Shown in pieces: positions 33,555 through 45,746 of a DNA stretch of 64,000 bases. A program made the position numbers and the translations under genes. The notes under the pieces were generated by a model that did no database searches, was not told the origin of the DNA, and saw nothing but the letters and a program-made list of their open reading frames with translations. Within the stretch, counting starts at the first letter, position 1, and the number at the start of each line of letters is the position of its first letter. The DNA is from Cycas panzhihuaensis. Lineage: Eukaryota; Cycadophyta. The stretch lies in the NCBI GenBank assembly GCA_023213395.1, contig CM041465.1:48863741-48927740 (forward strand). The letters run 5' to 3'.

Positions 33555-35896
33555 TGTTTTACCAAAACCTATCCTTTAGTTTATATATGTGACTTTAGAT
33601 ATATTTCTTATATGCTTTTATAAAAAATAAATAATGGATTTATTTTATGATGAGTTAGTCCATGTTTTGATGAAAAAATATATTTATTTTGCTTTATGAC
33701 ATATGATGAATGATGATACGATGTGTATTTTACTATCACCTACTAATGACTGAGATTATGGCATTAAAAAATTTCTTTCATGATTAGTTTGATATAATGT
33801 TTCCTTTAAAACTTGTTATTTTTATGCTTTAATCTTGATTTCATCTAATTTTTATCTTTTTATTCATTTTTTGGTTTGTGATTATCGTTTTCATCTTGTT
33901 TTGAGCCACTTTACTAATTTATAAAGTCATTTATGCTTCAATTTATGTTTAAAAATTAAATTTTAACTTTTTGATGAGCCAATTTTCACTTCCTTATTTA
34001 TCATGTTTCTGGTATTGCCAAAAAATGTGACCGGTTGCATTTTTAGAGTAAAGTCCCATTTTTAGTAGGTATAAAAATGTGACCAATCATATTTTTTAAT
34101 ATCATGCATGAAAAATTTGGCTAATATGCCAGATTTTTATATATCACTATCCAGATTTGATGGATTCTTATCTCTTTGATGCCTAAGTATGTTGAGTAGT
34201 GTTGTATAACTCATTGTAGAGAAGAAATGTGTGATTTATTTAAGTTTTTGTTGGATTTTTTTTTTTGATTTTTTGAGATGTTTTAAGGTCTACTATTACT
34301 ATGACTTTAAGATCGATTTTTATGGTGATTATGGGTGAAATGAAAAGAAGAATTTGATGCTACAACTTGCTGCTTCACTAGTGTTCAACTATTGATAGTT
34401 TGATCTTTAACTTTTATGGTTTTCTTTCAAAGTTTTCAACCTTAAAGTTCTTCTAAATTGGTAAGATCTTTCCTACGTGAGTTTTGCTTATTTTACTATT
34501 TTCTAAAGGTTGTCTTTTACTTAGAACTTACTCTTTTTTTTGGATGGTTATTGTGGTAATCTTATATCTATTTTTGGCTTGAAATACTTGCTGAAAGGCC
34601 ATCCCTTTGTGGGGCTCATAAGTGATAGACTAAGGTGGGGTATGGTCATCTCTCCACCATTCATGTAGCTACCCCTTCCCATTCTTGCATAATAGTTTAT
34701 ATTTCAAGTAGTTTGCCATCTCTTTTAGCTTTGTTTCACTGTAGTTAAGCCTTTCCTATTTGTTGTTTCTCTTCCTTGTTTTAAAGGATAAAGAATTGAT
34801 CAAATGATAGAAATAAGTCATTTTGAGATAGATTTATGCATGAGGAAAGAAGTCTTGATTTCCTAGTTTTATTATTTGCTTGATTTCACTCTAAAGCTAG
34901 CTTTCTTTTCTTTAGAAAGAAAATTTAAATTGTTAAATAGAAAGTACATGCTTGATTATTTCAGATTTTTGGAGATTCAAGGTCCTAATTGAGATAGAAT
35001 CTTCAAAGTTGTGAAGCTAGTATCTTGTATGAGGATTGTTATTGAGTTTTTTTATTTGCATATAACTTTCAAAGGTCTAAAAATTCATCTTTAATAGTAA
35101 TAACATGTCTTTGAAGTCTCTCTTGTTGCATCATAGGACATTCATTCAAAGAAAAGATTACATGCATGAGAGGTAAAATCTTTTAAATAGCATTGCATGC
35201 TATTAAGTTTTTTGAAAGTTTGTATAAAATAATTGCATGATGTGTTGCATATTTTGTTGGTATTTTTTCTTTCATGGAGAAGAGTACATATTGCATTTGA
35301 AAGAATAATTTCATAGTTGCATTAGCATCCTTTATCTTTAAAGTAAATAAAAAAAATACAGAAAGCACATTGCTTGCATCTAGTCTTAGTTCTTCCTTGA
35401 TTGTTAGTTAAGGGTAGAATAGACCTTTTTGTTTCATTGATTACCTTTGTTATTTTGTTTCATTTTGTTAAATATAAAAACAAAAAAGAAACAAAATAGC
35501 AAAAAAAAAAAAAAGGAAAAATGAAAGATAATTCTTCTATTTGGTTAACCCTTCCATTTATCCTAGTAAAACTCAAAAGGTTAAAAAGATCAAAGGATAA
35601 TAGTCCCTAGGAAGGATTTTAAAAATATTATCAGAGTAGTTCTGAATCTAGAATTCCTTGACCCAGTTATGTAGGTTAGTGGATTCTACCATCCCCTTTA
35701 CATCTAAGCCTTTTGTCACATTCTTCACCCATAACTTATTGGATGATATAACTAAGTGAAGACTCCTTCTTAGGAGTTAGGAAAAGGCAATTACTTAGGT
35801 CCTCTTAAACCTCATTTCTCCCAGTTCTAGTTGATATAAAATGAAACACCTATTGATTGAGAGATATCTAATTTAGGTCCACCCAAGACGACACTA
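33555..35896 (+). repeat. Gypsy-B 3' LTR
   Basis: Homologous to 20917-22878 from TGTTTTACCAAAACC to GACGACACTA (terminal CA now TA). It is 2342 bp because a segment at about 35465-35845, including a poly-A run near 35500, has no counterpart in the 5' LTR. Confidence 0.88.
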
Positions 35897-35901
35897 GCTA
35901 G
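35897..35901. repeat. Target site duplication of Gypsy-B, right copy
   Basis: GCTAG, pairing with GTTAG at 20912-20916. Confidence 0.75.
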
Positions 35902-36150
35902 CCTATTAAATAATATATAATATTGGTGGATGACTTATATATTATGCCCTATACCATTGCATCATATAATGTTCTAACATTAATGTGGAAGCTTTGCCCA
36001 AGAGAGAGCCTTACAGTGTGATGAATTCACCCATAACATTGTCATTTACTTTGTTTTATTCATTTTACATGCTCCTTTAATTATTACAACCATTTTATTT
36101 AATATTTATTGATTAGTGCACATGTATGATAGATCCTAAAGCTCTTAATA
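35902..36150 (+). repeat. Copia-C 5' LTR, right fragment
   Basis: Resumes the LTR cut at 20916 and aligns with 37124-37372 (TAATATTGGTRGATGAC, ATGTGGAAGCTTTGCC, AGATCCTRAAGCT) up to the primer site. Confidence 0.88.
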
Positions 36151-36163
36151 TGGTATCAAAGTC
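36151..36163 (+). promoter_or_regulatory. Copia-C primer binding site, initiator tRNA-Met type
   Basis: TGGTATCAAAGTC immediately after the LTR; the canonical form is TGGTATCAGAGCC. Confidence 0.8.
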
Positions 36164-36987
36164 ACATATATCTAATTTAATGGTTTTTTTGAAGTTATTT
36201 TGATATTTTAAGGCTCGTTTGCTTAGTTCTCTTCAAGTTTTTTATCAAAAATCTGAATCTTATATAGTATTGAAGCAAAACACAGTAGGTTTTAGTTGAT
36301 TATAGGCTCGTGCAATAGTTTGTACATCCGTTTGATCTTATATGAGGTTTGGCTCCAAGTTGTTGAAGAAAAATATATGAAAAACCATAATTTTCATTTA
36401 TTTCAACGATAAAGCAGGCCATTTTTCTTTGCTGGAGCATCATCTATCATTCTCATAGCCCTGCACTTGCTTATACGATCTATTAAAGGAGATTTGAAGT
36501 GTTTACAAGTAGTTTCAAGCTTAATTTTACTCTATTGGGCCCACTATTATGATGAGACCTTTGCACTGGTAGCTCCCTAATAGCCTAATTTAGATGGCCT
36601 TTTTACCAAATGGATGTGAAGAGTGCTTTCCTTAATGGAAAGCTTAAAGAAGAGGTTTTCTTAAAATAACCCCCTGGCTATGTTGTTTTAGGACAAGAAC
36701 ACTTAGTTTGTAGACTTAAAAAAGCCCTTTATGGACTCAAGTAGGCACGACATGTCTGGTATAAGAAGATGTTTTTCTTACATAACATATCTATGAATAT
36801 GTCTAGAATAGAGAAGATAAATCATTTCATTTATAAACATGTCTAGAATGAAAAAGTTAATCTTATTTACCATCCTACTGAAGACCAGGTCGCTGACATC
36901 TTCACCAAAGCACTTGGTAAACCAAAGTTTGAATAGTTTAGACATGACTTTGGCATCCAAAAAAATGAAGTTACTATTAAGGAAGGA
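36164..36987 (+). pseudogene. Copia-C internal remnant (RT fragment joined to RNase H end)
   Basis: 36550-36780 reads YYDETFAL, FQMDVKSAFLNG-type motif (MDVKSAFLNGKLKEEVF), VCRLKKALYGLK, WYKKM: the middle of a copia RT. It then jumps near 36785 to the RNase H end (LIYHPTEDQVADIFTKALGKPKF, read in part 36850-36930), ending IKEGC at the polypurine tract AAGGAAGGA. Gag, protease, integrase and most of RT are missing, so this was a non-autonomous copy. The C-terminal motif matches Copia-D, so both belong to one subfamily. Confidence 0.78.
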
Positions 36988-37372
36988 TGTTAAAACTAGC
37001 TAATAGCATAATCATTTCTTTGTACCTTTGTAATTTCATATACATATTATATTAAGGACCCTTGATATAATTTAATCATATTTGATATTGAGGTTAGGTT
37101 TGCCTTATATGCCATTGAGTTGGTCTATCAAGTAATATCTAATATTGGTAGATGACCTGTATATTATACCCTGCACTATTGTATCATGTAATGTTCTGAT
37201 ATTAATGTGGAAGCTTTGCCTAAGAGAGAGTCTTACAGTGTGACAAATTCACTTGTAACATTGCCATTTACTTTGTTCTATTCATTTTACATGCTCTTTT
37301 AATTATTACAGCTAATTTGTTTAGTATTTATTAGTCAATGCATATATATGATAGATCCTGAAGCTATTAATA
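36988..37372 (+). repeat. Copia-C 3' LTR
   Basis: 385 bp from TGTTAAAACTAGC to TTAATA. It is the uninterrupted copy that allowed the split 5' LTR to be recognised. Confidence 0.9.
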
Positions 37373-37377
37373 GGCTC
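37373..37377. repeat. Target site duplication of Copia-C, right copy
   Basis: GGCTC, identical to 20776-20780. Confidence 0.85.
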
Positions 37378-38698
37378 TATTGCCCCTTGACATTGTGAAT
37401 CTACCTGCACCAAATTTATGGCCTAACAATTAGGTCCTCATCTAAAGACACACTTACAACTAAGGTACTCACTACCTTTAGGTCTAGCCTAGTCTCTAAA
37501 CTTCAAGTTTATGGGTTTATACCTTAGCCTATCACTCAATATACATGATAGCACATGCCTCCTCTTATAGTCTATAGAGTTGAAGGAAGAATAAATGTGT
37601 ATGTAGGAGTGATTAACTTCAAGGGTCAATATACATGATAGCACATGCCTCCTCTTATAGTCTATAGAGTTGAAGGAAGAATAAATGTGTATGTAGGAGT
37701 GATTAACTTCAAGGGTCCTAGCCATTCCCCTTGCAGAACTAATAAAGTCTCTAAATTAATTTAAGGTTTATCTTTTTAATATTTCAAGTTAAAAATCATA
37801 TTATTTTGTTAATTATTTTTATTTAATTTTTTTCTTTAAAATGAGAAGAAAAAACATTACAAAAATCTTAAAAAGAAAAAATTTAAGATAACACTAAATT
37901 TTTAGTAATTTTAACTTAAACAAAGGTAAAATAAGATGCCAAGGCTTAAAATAAGCTTAAAAAATAAAGTTAAAAAGTATTAAAAATGGGCTTAAAACAT
38001 GGTTAAAATGATAAAATAAAGGAACTCTAAGAAAAGGCAAAGATTAAAAATAGAATATTCTTAGGATATTGTAAAGTATGTAATGTAAAATTTTAAAACT
38101 ATTAAAAAAATAAAATATCAAATCGAGTGATGAATAAGGGTGATTTTTTGGGGATAAAAATGGATGTTTCTTCTCACTAAATATCTTAAATCATAATTTG
38201 GCACTAGACTTAGGAAATAGACAATGAGAGGATTACAACAAGTAGTGATGTTGCCTAGTTTAGTCAGTCACATGGTGATTAGTATCACAATACGATTGCA
38301 TGGTAGTTAAATAGATTTGATATGAAAACACTTTAAAAAACCCTTAAAACAATGCTTGAATTAGATGCCAATCTCCAAGTATCTACGCTTGTTAGGTTTT
38401 TATATTTCACCGTAGTGGAAATCACTATAGTTGTAGAGATGGATAGGTTAATTATACTGAAGACATAAGCCTTCGTGTTGGGTTTTAAAAAAAACTTAAA
38501 TAGGATTTATATGATAATTAAGAGACTCGAAAGGCAACTCCAAAACCAAGAATGGTAATGATACAACTGTTATACCTTCGGAAGAAGATGATCATCTTGC
38601 TCATTGGGTCAATAATTCAATTTCGGGTGGCTAAGATATCCTCACCAACAATATTAATGGTCTTAGAGGAGAAGCAATAGGTGGTAATGACACCTATT
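37378..38698 (-). other. Copia-B leader, distal part
   Basis: Untranslated. 37380-37740 matches, antiparallel, the Copia-A leader (8830-9080) and, in parallel, 44020-44260 of Copia-D. The shared blocks are TTTAGGTCTAGCCTAGTCTC and the CCATTCCCCTTGCA segment. The rest is A-rich noncoding sequence that ends directly at a Copia-D type LTR. Confidence 0.6.
37536..37715. repeat. Perfect 90-bp tandem duplication
   Basis: 37536-37625 and 37626-37715 appear identical base for base, although surrounding elements are heavily mutated. Confidence 0.9.
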
Positions 38699-39098
38699 TG
38701 AGAGAAACATCCAAGATTTACAAATCATATGCTATTGATTAAATATCAAGCTATAATATCAGAATAATGTAGAAAATAAGTGAAATACAAAAGTAGAACT
38801 AAAATAAACAAAGAATAAGTGAATTAGTCACTACATGAGGCTCAATTTGGGCAAAGTTTCCATATAAACTTCAAGATTATATACAAATGAAGGATATGAG
38901 GCTAAATTTATAGGTAACCTATCAATATTACAAAGATTAAAATTGGTCGACTAAGCAACACATGTTGTGAACCTGACTAGCTTATACAATAAGGTTAAAT
39001 TTACAATGTGGGTGACCTTAAGGTACAAAATACACCTAATGTACATAAAATTAACATGTGTTACAAAAAAATAAAGGTGATATTACATAGTTTTAACA
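38699..39098 (-). repeat. Copia-D 3' LTR (possibly shared with Copia-B)
   Basis: On the minus strand it runs from TGTTAAAACTATG to TTTCTCTCA. It aligns along its length with 45747-46144. The Copia-B leader abuts its outer end. Confidence 0.85.
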
Positions 39099-42000
39099 CC
39101 CTTCCTTAATAGTAGCTTTATTTCTTCTGATGTCGAGGTCATATCGAAACCACTCAAACTTTGGTTCACCAAGTGCTTTAGTAAAGATGTCAGTAACTTG
39201 GTCCTTAGTTGGTTAGTAGACGAGCTCAACTTCTCCATTTTGAACATGCTCAAGTATGGAATACAAGATCCTTTGTCATCTTCAATACACTTTAATTATC
39301 ACAGTAGAGGATGGTGAGTATATATTATTGAAGTCCGAGCTCAATAAGAATCTTTCTAAGCTAAATTAACTTTGTTATAGCATGGACAATTACTTTGTAT
39401 TCTACTTTATTAGAGGAAATGACAATATTTTATTGCTTCTTCTAGATCTATGAGATTACAGTTGAGTTCATATCAAAGTAATAGCCTAAATTTAAGTGGT
39501 GAGTGTCTTGACAACTAGCCTAATCAACGTTTGTGTATCCCTTTAGGATATGAGAGTCAGTCTGGTTATATTCAAGGTCAAACTGATGTGTGCCATGGAT
39601 ATATTTGAGAATCATGGTAACATATTTCTAATGGGATGCTTTAGACTGTGACATGTACTTGGAGAATATCCTAACTATATATGAGATATCCAAATGAGTA
39701 TAGGTAAGATAGATGAGGCTTCCAACTAACTGGCAGTATAAAGCGAGATCAAAAGGCTTTCCTTATTCATCTAGATTTAGCTTGGTTCCTATTTCTATAG
39801 AAATTGGAGTAGACTTGTATTCTATCATCTTGAAGCTTTGTAGGAGCTCATTGGTATACTTTGTTTGAGTTATGAAGATATGGCCTGATTCTTGCTAAAC
39901 ATCAATTCTAAGGAAGTAATAGAGTAACCCAAGATTTATCATGTCAAAGTTACTTTTTAATTTTGATTGAAGCTAAGCAATGTTATCTATATCATTGCCA
40001 ATGATTATAAGATGATTCATATAAAGAATAATGATTCTGATCAAATTATCTCTAACCTAAATATACAGATCTAGGTCAAAGGGTGAATAATTGAATCCAT
40101 ATTATGTAAGAAGGGCATCGATCTTTGCATACCAGGCATGTGATACCTGCTTAAGTCCATATAGGTCTTTCTTAAGTTTACAGACTAAGTGTTCTTGGCC
40201 TAGAATAGCATAACTAGGGGGTTGTTTCAGGAAAACCTCTTTTTTAAGATCTCCATTGAGGAAAGCACTCTTCACACCCATCTGTGGATAGGCTAATTGA
40301 ATTAGGTTGCTAGTGACATAGCTAAATAAAATGTGGTCATGTTAGGTATTGGTATAAAGGTCTAATCATAGTTAATACCCTCCCATTGTTTGAAATCTTT
40401 TACTATAATTCAAGCTTTATAATACTTGATAGTGCCATATATATAGAATTTTGTCTTGCATAGCCATCTACAATCAATTGCCTTTTTTCTAGGTGGAAAT
40501 TCTGTTAGCTCCTAAGTGTCATTTTTTATGATGGAATTCATCTCTTCATCCATAATTGCTTTCAACATTTGGCCTTTGACTACCTCCTCAAATGTGGAAG
40601 GCTTAGGTGTTTCAAGGATACATGCTATTAAGGTAAAATTTATGGAGTGTCTCATTTTTTAAGGCCTTTTAGTAGTTATAAGAGGAGGAGGAGCATCCTT
40701 TAGCAATAGTTAAACCCACTTATGAGGTGGTTAAATACTAGTGACTTCCACTTAAAGGTCATCAACCAAAATAGGTGGTAAGGTTATGCTTACTTATTTT
40801 ATTGATATAGAGGCTATTGGAATTAATGAAGGACCTAGAGTATAGGAGGAGGCTAATACTGATGTCTCTAGAATTTATCTAAGAGGCACTTATAACACAC
40901 CAACTTCATCTACCACTACAATTTAAGTTTAAGGTGGAGTCAGGTCTTGTATATCCTTAGCAAATATGTCATCCTAAGCTGTGTAGGCTTAGTTTCCAAT
41001 AGTGTCAAATATTTTATAGGCTTTGTAACCAAGTACATAACCAAAGAAGATGCATTTTAGGCTTTTATCATCTAGCTTCTTTCTATTCTCCTTTGGAATA
41101 AGTTTATACTCCATGCATCCAAAAATATTTAAGTGTACTACCATTGGTTTTTATCCTACCCAAGCTTCCTCAAGAGTGATATTCCTAATCATAATTGTAG
41201 GACTTATGTTGGTTAGGTATGCAATTGTGGCTATGGCATGAACCCATAATTTGGTGGCAAGATTTATAACACTAAGCATGGTTTTTTCTTTATACACTAA
41301 TTTCTGATTCATCCTTTTAGTTATACTATTTTATTGTGGTATATAAGGTGTTGAGAGTTGGCATTGGATACTATGTCCCTTGTAAAAGTTGTTGAACTAA
41401 TTAGATATATACTCACCACAATTATCTAATTTGAGATTCTTGATTATCATACCATTTTCATTTTCAACTGTAGCTTTAAACTTTTTAAATTTGTTTAGGG
41501 CTTGGTACTTATTTCTTAAGAAGTAGACCCACACTTTTCTTGAGAGGTCATCTATGAATATGATGAAATATAGGTTCCATTGAGTGATTGGATTGATAGA
41601 GGCTAATAAATATCTGACTGGACCAACTCTAATGGTTGTGAGGATCTCCATGCATTCTTAAAAGGGAAGTTTTCTCTCAGTTACTTTCCCTTTAGGTAAG
41701 CCTTACATATGCTATTGTATCTCTTAATTTTTGGTAAACTATTTACTATTTGAAGCCTAGACATAAGGTTCAAGCTTTGCATATTTAAATGACTTAGGTG
41801 TTGATGTCATAACTAGTCTTTAGAGTTATTTGAGGTGACAATGTCCTTTGAATATGAGCATTCACTTGGTTCCTAGATACAAGGAGACTCTTCAACAATT
41901 ACATCTTTCCCCTTATCAATTGAGTTATATTGGTCATTAAGTAGGATTTCTTTTGTTGAGTAGTGATAAAGGGGATACCATCCAACCTATATAAGCCATA

Positions 42001-43781
42001 ATTTTCATGTTCTGTGGCCACATGTTTACTAATTACATGATCTATAATTTTATAAATACCTTGGATAAAGAGGACATCTAGATTCTGCTTGTCTATCTAG
42101 CTAATGGAGAGTAAGTTCATCTTCATTCCTGTTATAAGGAACACATTATTGATATGGTGCCTGATGTTAGAATCTTTTAATGTTATTAGATCCCTACCAA
42201 TTTTGGTCATATCATACATCAAGTTATCACCAAATGTGACTATTTAGGTGCTTATTAGGTGGGTCTCTTCCAATATCTTTTCTAATCTAGTCATATGTCT
42301 AGTTGTACCTAAGTTAAAGAGTCATGAATTTTCATCAAGTTAATAAGATAAAGTTACAATAATAGGTTGTGGGTGGAGGCATCCTAATTATCTACCCTAT
42401 TGCCTCCTTATTGTTGAATGTTTTATTAGTTACTTTAATTTTTGTTAGTGAACCATTATCTGTTCTATGGTTTTTAACTTTGAGTAGGTCTAAGATTCCA
42501 ATTATGTTAGTAGAATTAGCCTTATAGTTGAAATGATGGCCCTCCTTATAAATAGTAAGGGTCTCCTTACTATGAAATAGGGCTATATTATTAGTAATAG
42601 GAGGCTCATTATTATAAAATGGGGCCTCCTTATTATAGGTAAGGGGCTCTTTATGGAGGGCATGGTCCTCCTTATTAATAGCCTTATCTCTATTAAGAGT
42701 AGCTTGGACCTCCTTATTGATATGATGATGCCACTTATTGGTCACGTATGGCTAGTTATTGATAATATAAGGTAGCTTATTAGAAGTTAGGGCCATATGA
42801 TTGGCTTCCTTAACTTTACAAGAGTTGCAAATCAGTTTGGCATTTCCTGCATTCAACAACAAGGTGTCCAATTTTTCCATAATAGAGGTAGGTGATATTT
42901 GGTCTACTCTACTAGTTCTTTTAAGGTTGAGTCTATAGTTATTACTACGCTTGTTGCGATCACTAATTTGGATTGGAGGAGGTACTAATTGGTTGTTGTT
43001 TCTATTGAATTGGATATTGATGTGGCTCTTGAGCGATGGTAAGAGAGTCTAATTATTGAGTTAGATTTTAGTGTTAACTAGGCTAATTAGCTGCTTAATT
43101 AATATTCTTATCTTTTTCTAAATTATGAGCTACAAAGGTAGGGGTTGAGTTAAATGTATATTTAAACCCAAATTAATTAAGTATGTTATCTTCTTATAGT
43201 AAGATCCCTTTAATGGTTATAAAATCTATTTTTGAATAATTATCATGAAGTTTAGAGACAAAAGAGTTATATTCTATAGGTAAAATGTTTAGGATGTTAG
43301 AGATTAAGTCATGATCTGAAAGTGGTTCATCTAGGATTATAAGTTGGTTTCTAATGGTTTTAACTTCAGTTAAGTGAGTTGTAATAGTATGTATAAATGA
43401 TATAAAAAATAGGTGAGCTTTAATGGTTAAGGATCTAGATTCATCCTTTCTCTCATAGAGGACATAAAGAATAGTCTATGCCTCTTGAGATGTTTGGGAT
43501 GTTTTGATATTTTGGTCCACTTGGTCTTCAACAACCAAGTGGAGGAAGTATATGGAAACATTATTCTTAGCTTTGAAGTTAACTAAGGCTACAAGATTTG
43601 GATAAATTAAAGTGTCATGGTTATTAGGATCTTTTATAGGCCTAGGTATGGGTATGTCTCCATTTATATAAGCCCATAAGTCATTTATGATATGTAGGTT
43701 TTCAATTTATTTTTTCTATGAGATGAAGTTGTTAATACCATTAAGTTTAATATTATTAGATAATAGCATTTGTGATGCCAT
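39093..43781 (-). pseudogene. Copia-D gag-pol polyprotein
   Basis: Minus strand, ATG at 43781, stop TAA at 39093-39095 just inside the 3' LTR after IKEGC. Gag: NNIKLNGINNF, DPNNHDTLIYPN, then a knuckle near 42835-42885 (YLYYGKIGHLVVECRK; both first Cys are Tyr), then a Gln-rich repeat tract. Protease: LFNLGTTRHMT near 42300 (DSG changed to NLG). Integrase core: YFIIFIDDLSRKVWVYF and KLDNCGEYIS in an open stretch 41397-41651. RT: KSAFLNGDLKK-type segment, KKDLYGLKQVSHAWY, YMNHLIIIGND for YVDDLIITGND, so both Asp are altered. RNase H ends VTDIFTKALGEPKFEWF. Nonsense codons at many Gln and Trp positions. Confidence 0.83.
42541..42726 (-). repeat. Gln-rich repeat tract in Copia-D gag, with nearly all Gln codons now TAA/TAG
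   Basis: In the gag frame this reads as units like (stop)(stop)GGP with Tyr, Ser and Pro between. I count 16 TAA/TAG, one TGA and one CAA in about 60 codons. The unit AATAAGGAGGNCC recurs. The long open frame on the same strand (42392-42745) is a shadow of this repeat. Confidence 0.7.
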
Positions 43782-45733
43782 TTTTTTTATATTTTCATTT
43801 TGTTTTATATCTTTAAGGTGTATGTCATTATGTACTACTAATCTAGAATTGTAAGTTTTAAGGGTCTCTAAAAAAAATTCTTAGTTATTGTTTTGTCTAG
43901 TAGAATCTTCCCATAAGTGGTAAACTAGAGACCCTATATATTAATATATGAGTTAAAGGTTTAATATATTTCAATATATAGGTTGCAATGAAGGTTAAGG
44001 AGCCTACTGATTTATTTTTCCACCTACATTAGACTTATGCCCAATGATAGACCTAGCTCTGAGACCTTGACTAACCAAGGCACTCATCCCCTTTAGGTCT
44101 AGCCTAGTCTCCAAACTTTAATGGCAGGGTCAAAACCTTAGTTTTCCACGTATTACATCTTATAGCCAATGGTTTCTTTAGAAAATTAGAGTACATTAAT
44201 GGCATGTGTAGGGTGGTAACGTTAGAGGTCATAACCATTCTCCTTGCAAGGGTAGAAAAAGGGTGATTAGTTAGGAAATTATCTTTTTTAATATGAGAAT
44301 TTTGATTTTATGATGAGTTATTATAAGTAAAAAATTATTTCTAAGTAAAGTAACTGAAATATAAGATGAAAATAAAGGAAATAAAAAGAAAAGGATAGGT
44401 TTAAAGTGCTCTTTGATTGGTCATGCATAAAAAAGAGTCACATCAACCTTCTAAGAGTAACACCTATAAAAAAATCAATACCATATACTTCTCAGCCTTA
44501 AAAATAGAATTAGATAGTTGATTAAAGATTACTAACAATATAAAGTAGCATAAGAACTTTTGAAAAATTGAAATAAGCTTCTAAGAATTGAGAAAAATGT
44601 TCAAATAGGTTCAAACACTAAGTTCAACTTTGATAGCTTGTAACTTTAGAAAAAAAACTTCAAATTTAGCTTAATTTGATTCCAAGTTATAGAGCTCTGA
44701 ATCCTCTTTTTGATAATAAAAATAATTTGTAATACGAACTTATGGTTGTTGAGATATAGCCAAAATAATGAAAATACCTTCTTATGAAAAAAAAACTCTA
44801 AAAGAGGATGGACTTAAGCCCCTTCCAAAACTAGCCCTTAATTACCTATAGACTGAACGTGACCACCCACTGATGTAGTTAGGGGCTTATGGACCTAATA
44901 TTTTATCAAATACAATCTAATATTTTTTTGAATATACAAAAATAATAAAAAACGACTAAATATCTTTTGAAGTCTACCTTTTCAGTTGAAAAACAGGGTC
45001 ATATGATTGATTAAAGTGACTAACTAAGGGGATAACCACTAGATTCAAGTGAGAAATCAAATATAATTTGATTTCTAATGACTTAGGTTAATTTACAATG
45101 AAAAATATAAAGATTTTTTAGAAAAGTTTTATCCTGAAGGCTCATGTAGCTTATGCATAACTTCAGGTAGCCCGTGGAGGGAACAAAGGATAAAACAAGG
45201 TCTAAAACTAATGTAGATTGATCTAAGACTGATAGGAGATGGATGTAGGAGCTAGAGGAAGGTAACAAAAGGAGATTTTTTGAGAAATGAGCTCCAAACA
45301 AATAGAAATAAGCTACGAAGAGCAAGAGGGCTATGTGAGCTAAACTGGGAAAAAATGAGCTTGAAGCAACCTAAAACTTCTTTGAATAGAATGCAATAGG
45401 CAAAGAATAAAGCTAGATAGCCACCAAAGAGGGAAATATTACTTTAATAGATAGATGCGTGCAGATCTAGCATTAGAGAGGCTTGGAAACAAGCCTTTTT
45501 CATTATTTTTGCTAAAAAATGGAACTCAAACTATGTATGGATATACACAAATTGAGTATTAGCTATATGGGGTTGATATACACTAGAGTATGCCTACACT
45601 TCACATTAAATGATAATATGCACCAATATTTAAGAGAAAACTAAAGAAATAATTGGAAACAAGGTGCCATTCTAAGGGAACGAACCTATGTTTATCAATA
45701 TTTCTCAAATAACTTCAAATTAGAGTATAACTA
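43782..45733 (-). other. Copia-D leader
   Basis: Untranslated, about 1.95 kb. 44020-44260 carries the conserved leader block shared with Copia-A and Copia-B. No gene is recognised in it. Confidence 0.6.
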
Positions 45734-45745
45734 GCTCTAATAGTA
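45734..45745 (-). promoter_or_regulatory. Copia-D primer binding site
   Basis: Minus strand TACTATTAGAGC next to the 5' LTR; it differs from TGGTATCAGAGC at three positions. Confidence 0.6.
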
Positions 45746-45746
45746 T

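Larger units (their letters stand above)
20917..35896 (+). mobile_element. Gypsy-B, 15-kb Ty3/gypsy element of Tat-like type
   Basis: Two long LTRs, tRNA primer site, gag, protease, RT-RNase H, integrase, archaeal-type RNase H, an antisense PMD-gene remnant, three tandem arrays and a polypurine tract, in that order. The nearly identical target duplications and the clean split of the Copia-C LTR prove insertion. It is the youngest of the three nested layers here, yet already riddled with TAA/TAG codons. Confidence 0.9.
20781..37372 (+). mobile_element. Copia-C, internally deleted copia element split by Gypsy-B
   Basis: After subtracting Gypsy-B and one target duplication it is about 1.6 kb: 5' LTR 20781-20916 plus 35902-36150, tRNA-Met type primer site, short internal remnant, 3' LTR 36988-37372, flanked by GGCTC. 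Both LTRs come to exactly 385 bp. It inserted into the Copia-B leader. Confidence 0.85.

Noticed and set aside
37489-37725. 78-codon open frame with an internal repeat
   Set aside because: It is produced by the 90-bp duplication in a noncoding leader, whose length is a multiple of three.
42392-42745. 117-codon Asn/Lys/Glu-rich open frame on the minus strand
   Set aside because: It lies out of frame with Copia-D gag. It is open only because the Gln-rich repeat has a period that avoids stops in this frame.
9316-43781. TAA/TAG read as glutamine (a changed genetic code), because so many stops fall on Gln positions
   Set aside because: Stops also fall on conserved Trp positions in the same genes (gag NW and AWD, RT TPWG). 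TGA occurs as well, CAA/CAG are still common, and catalytic residues are lost. Transition decay explains all of it.
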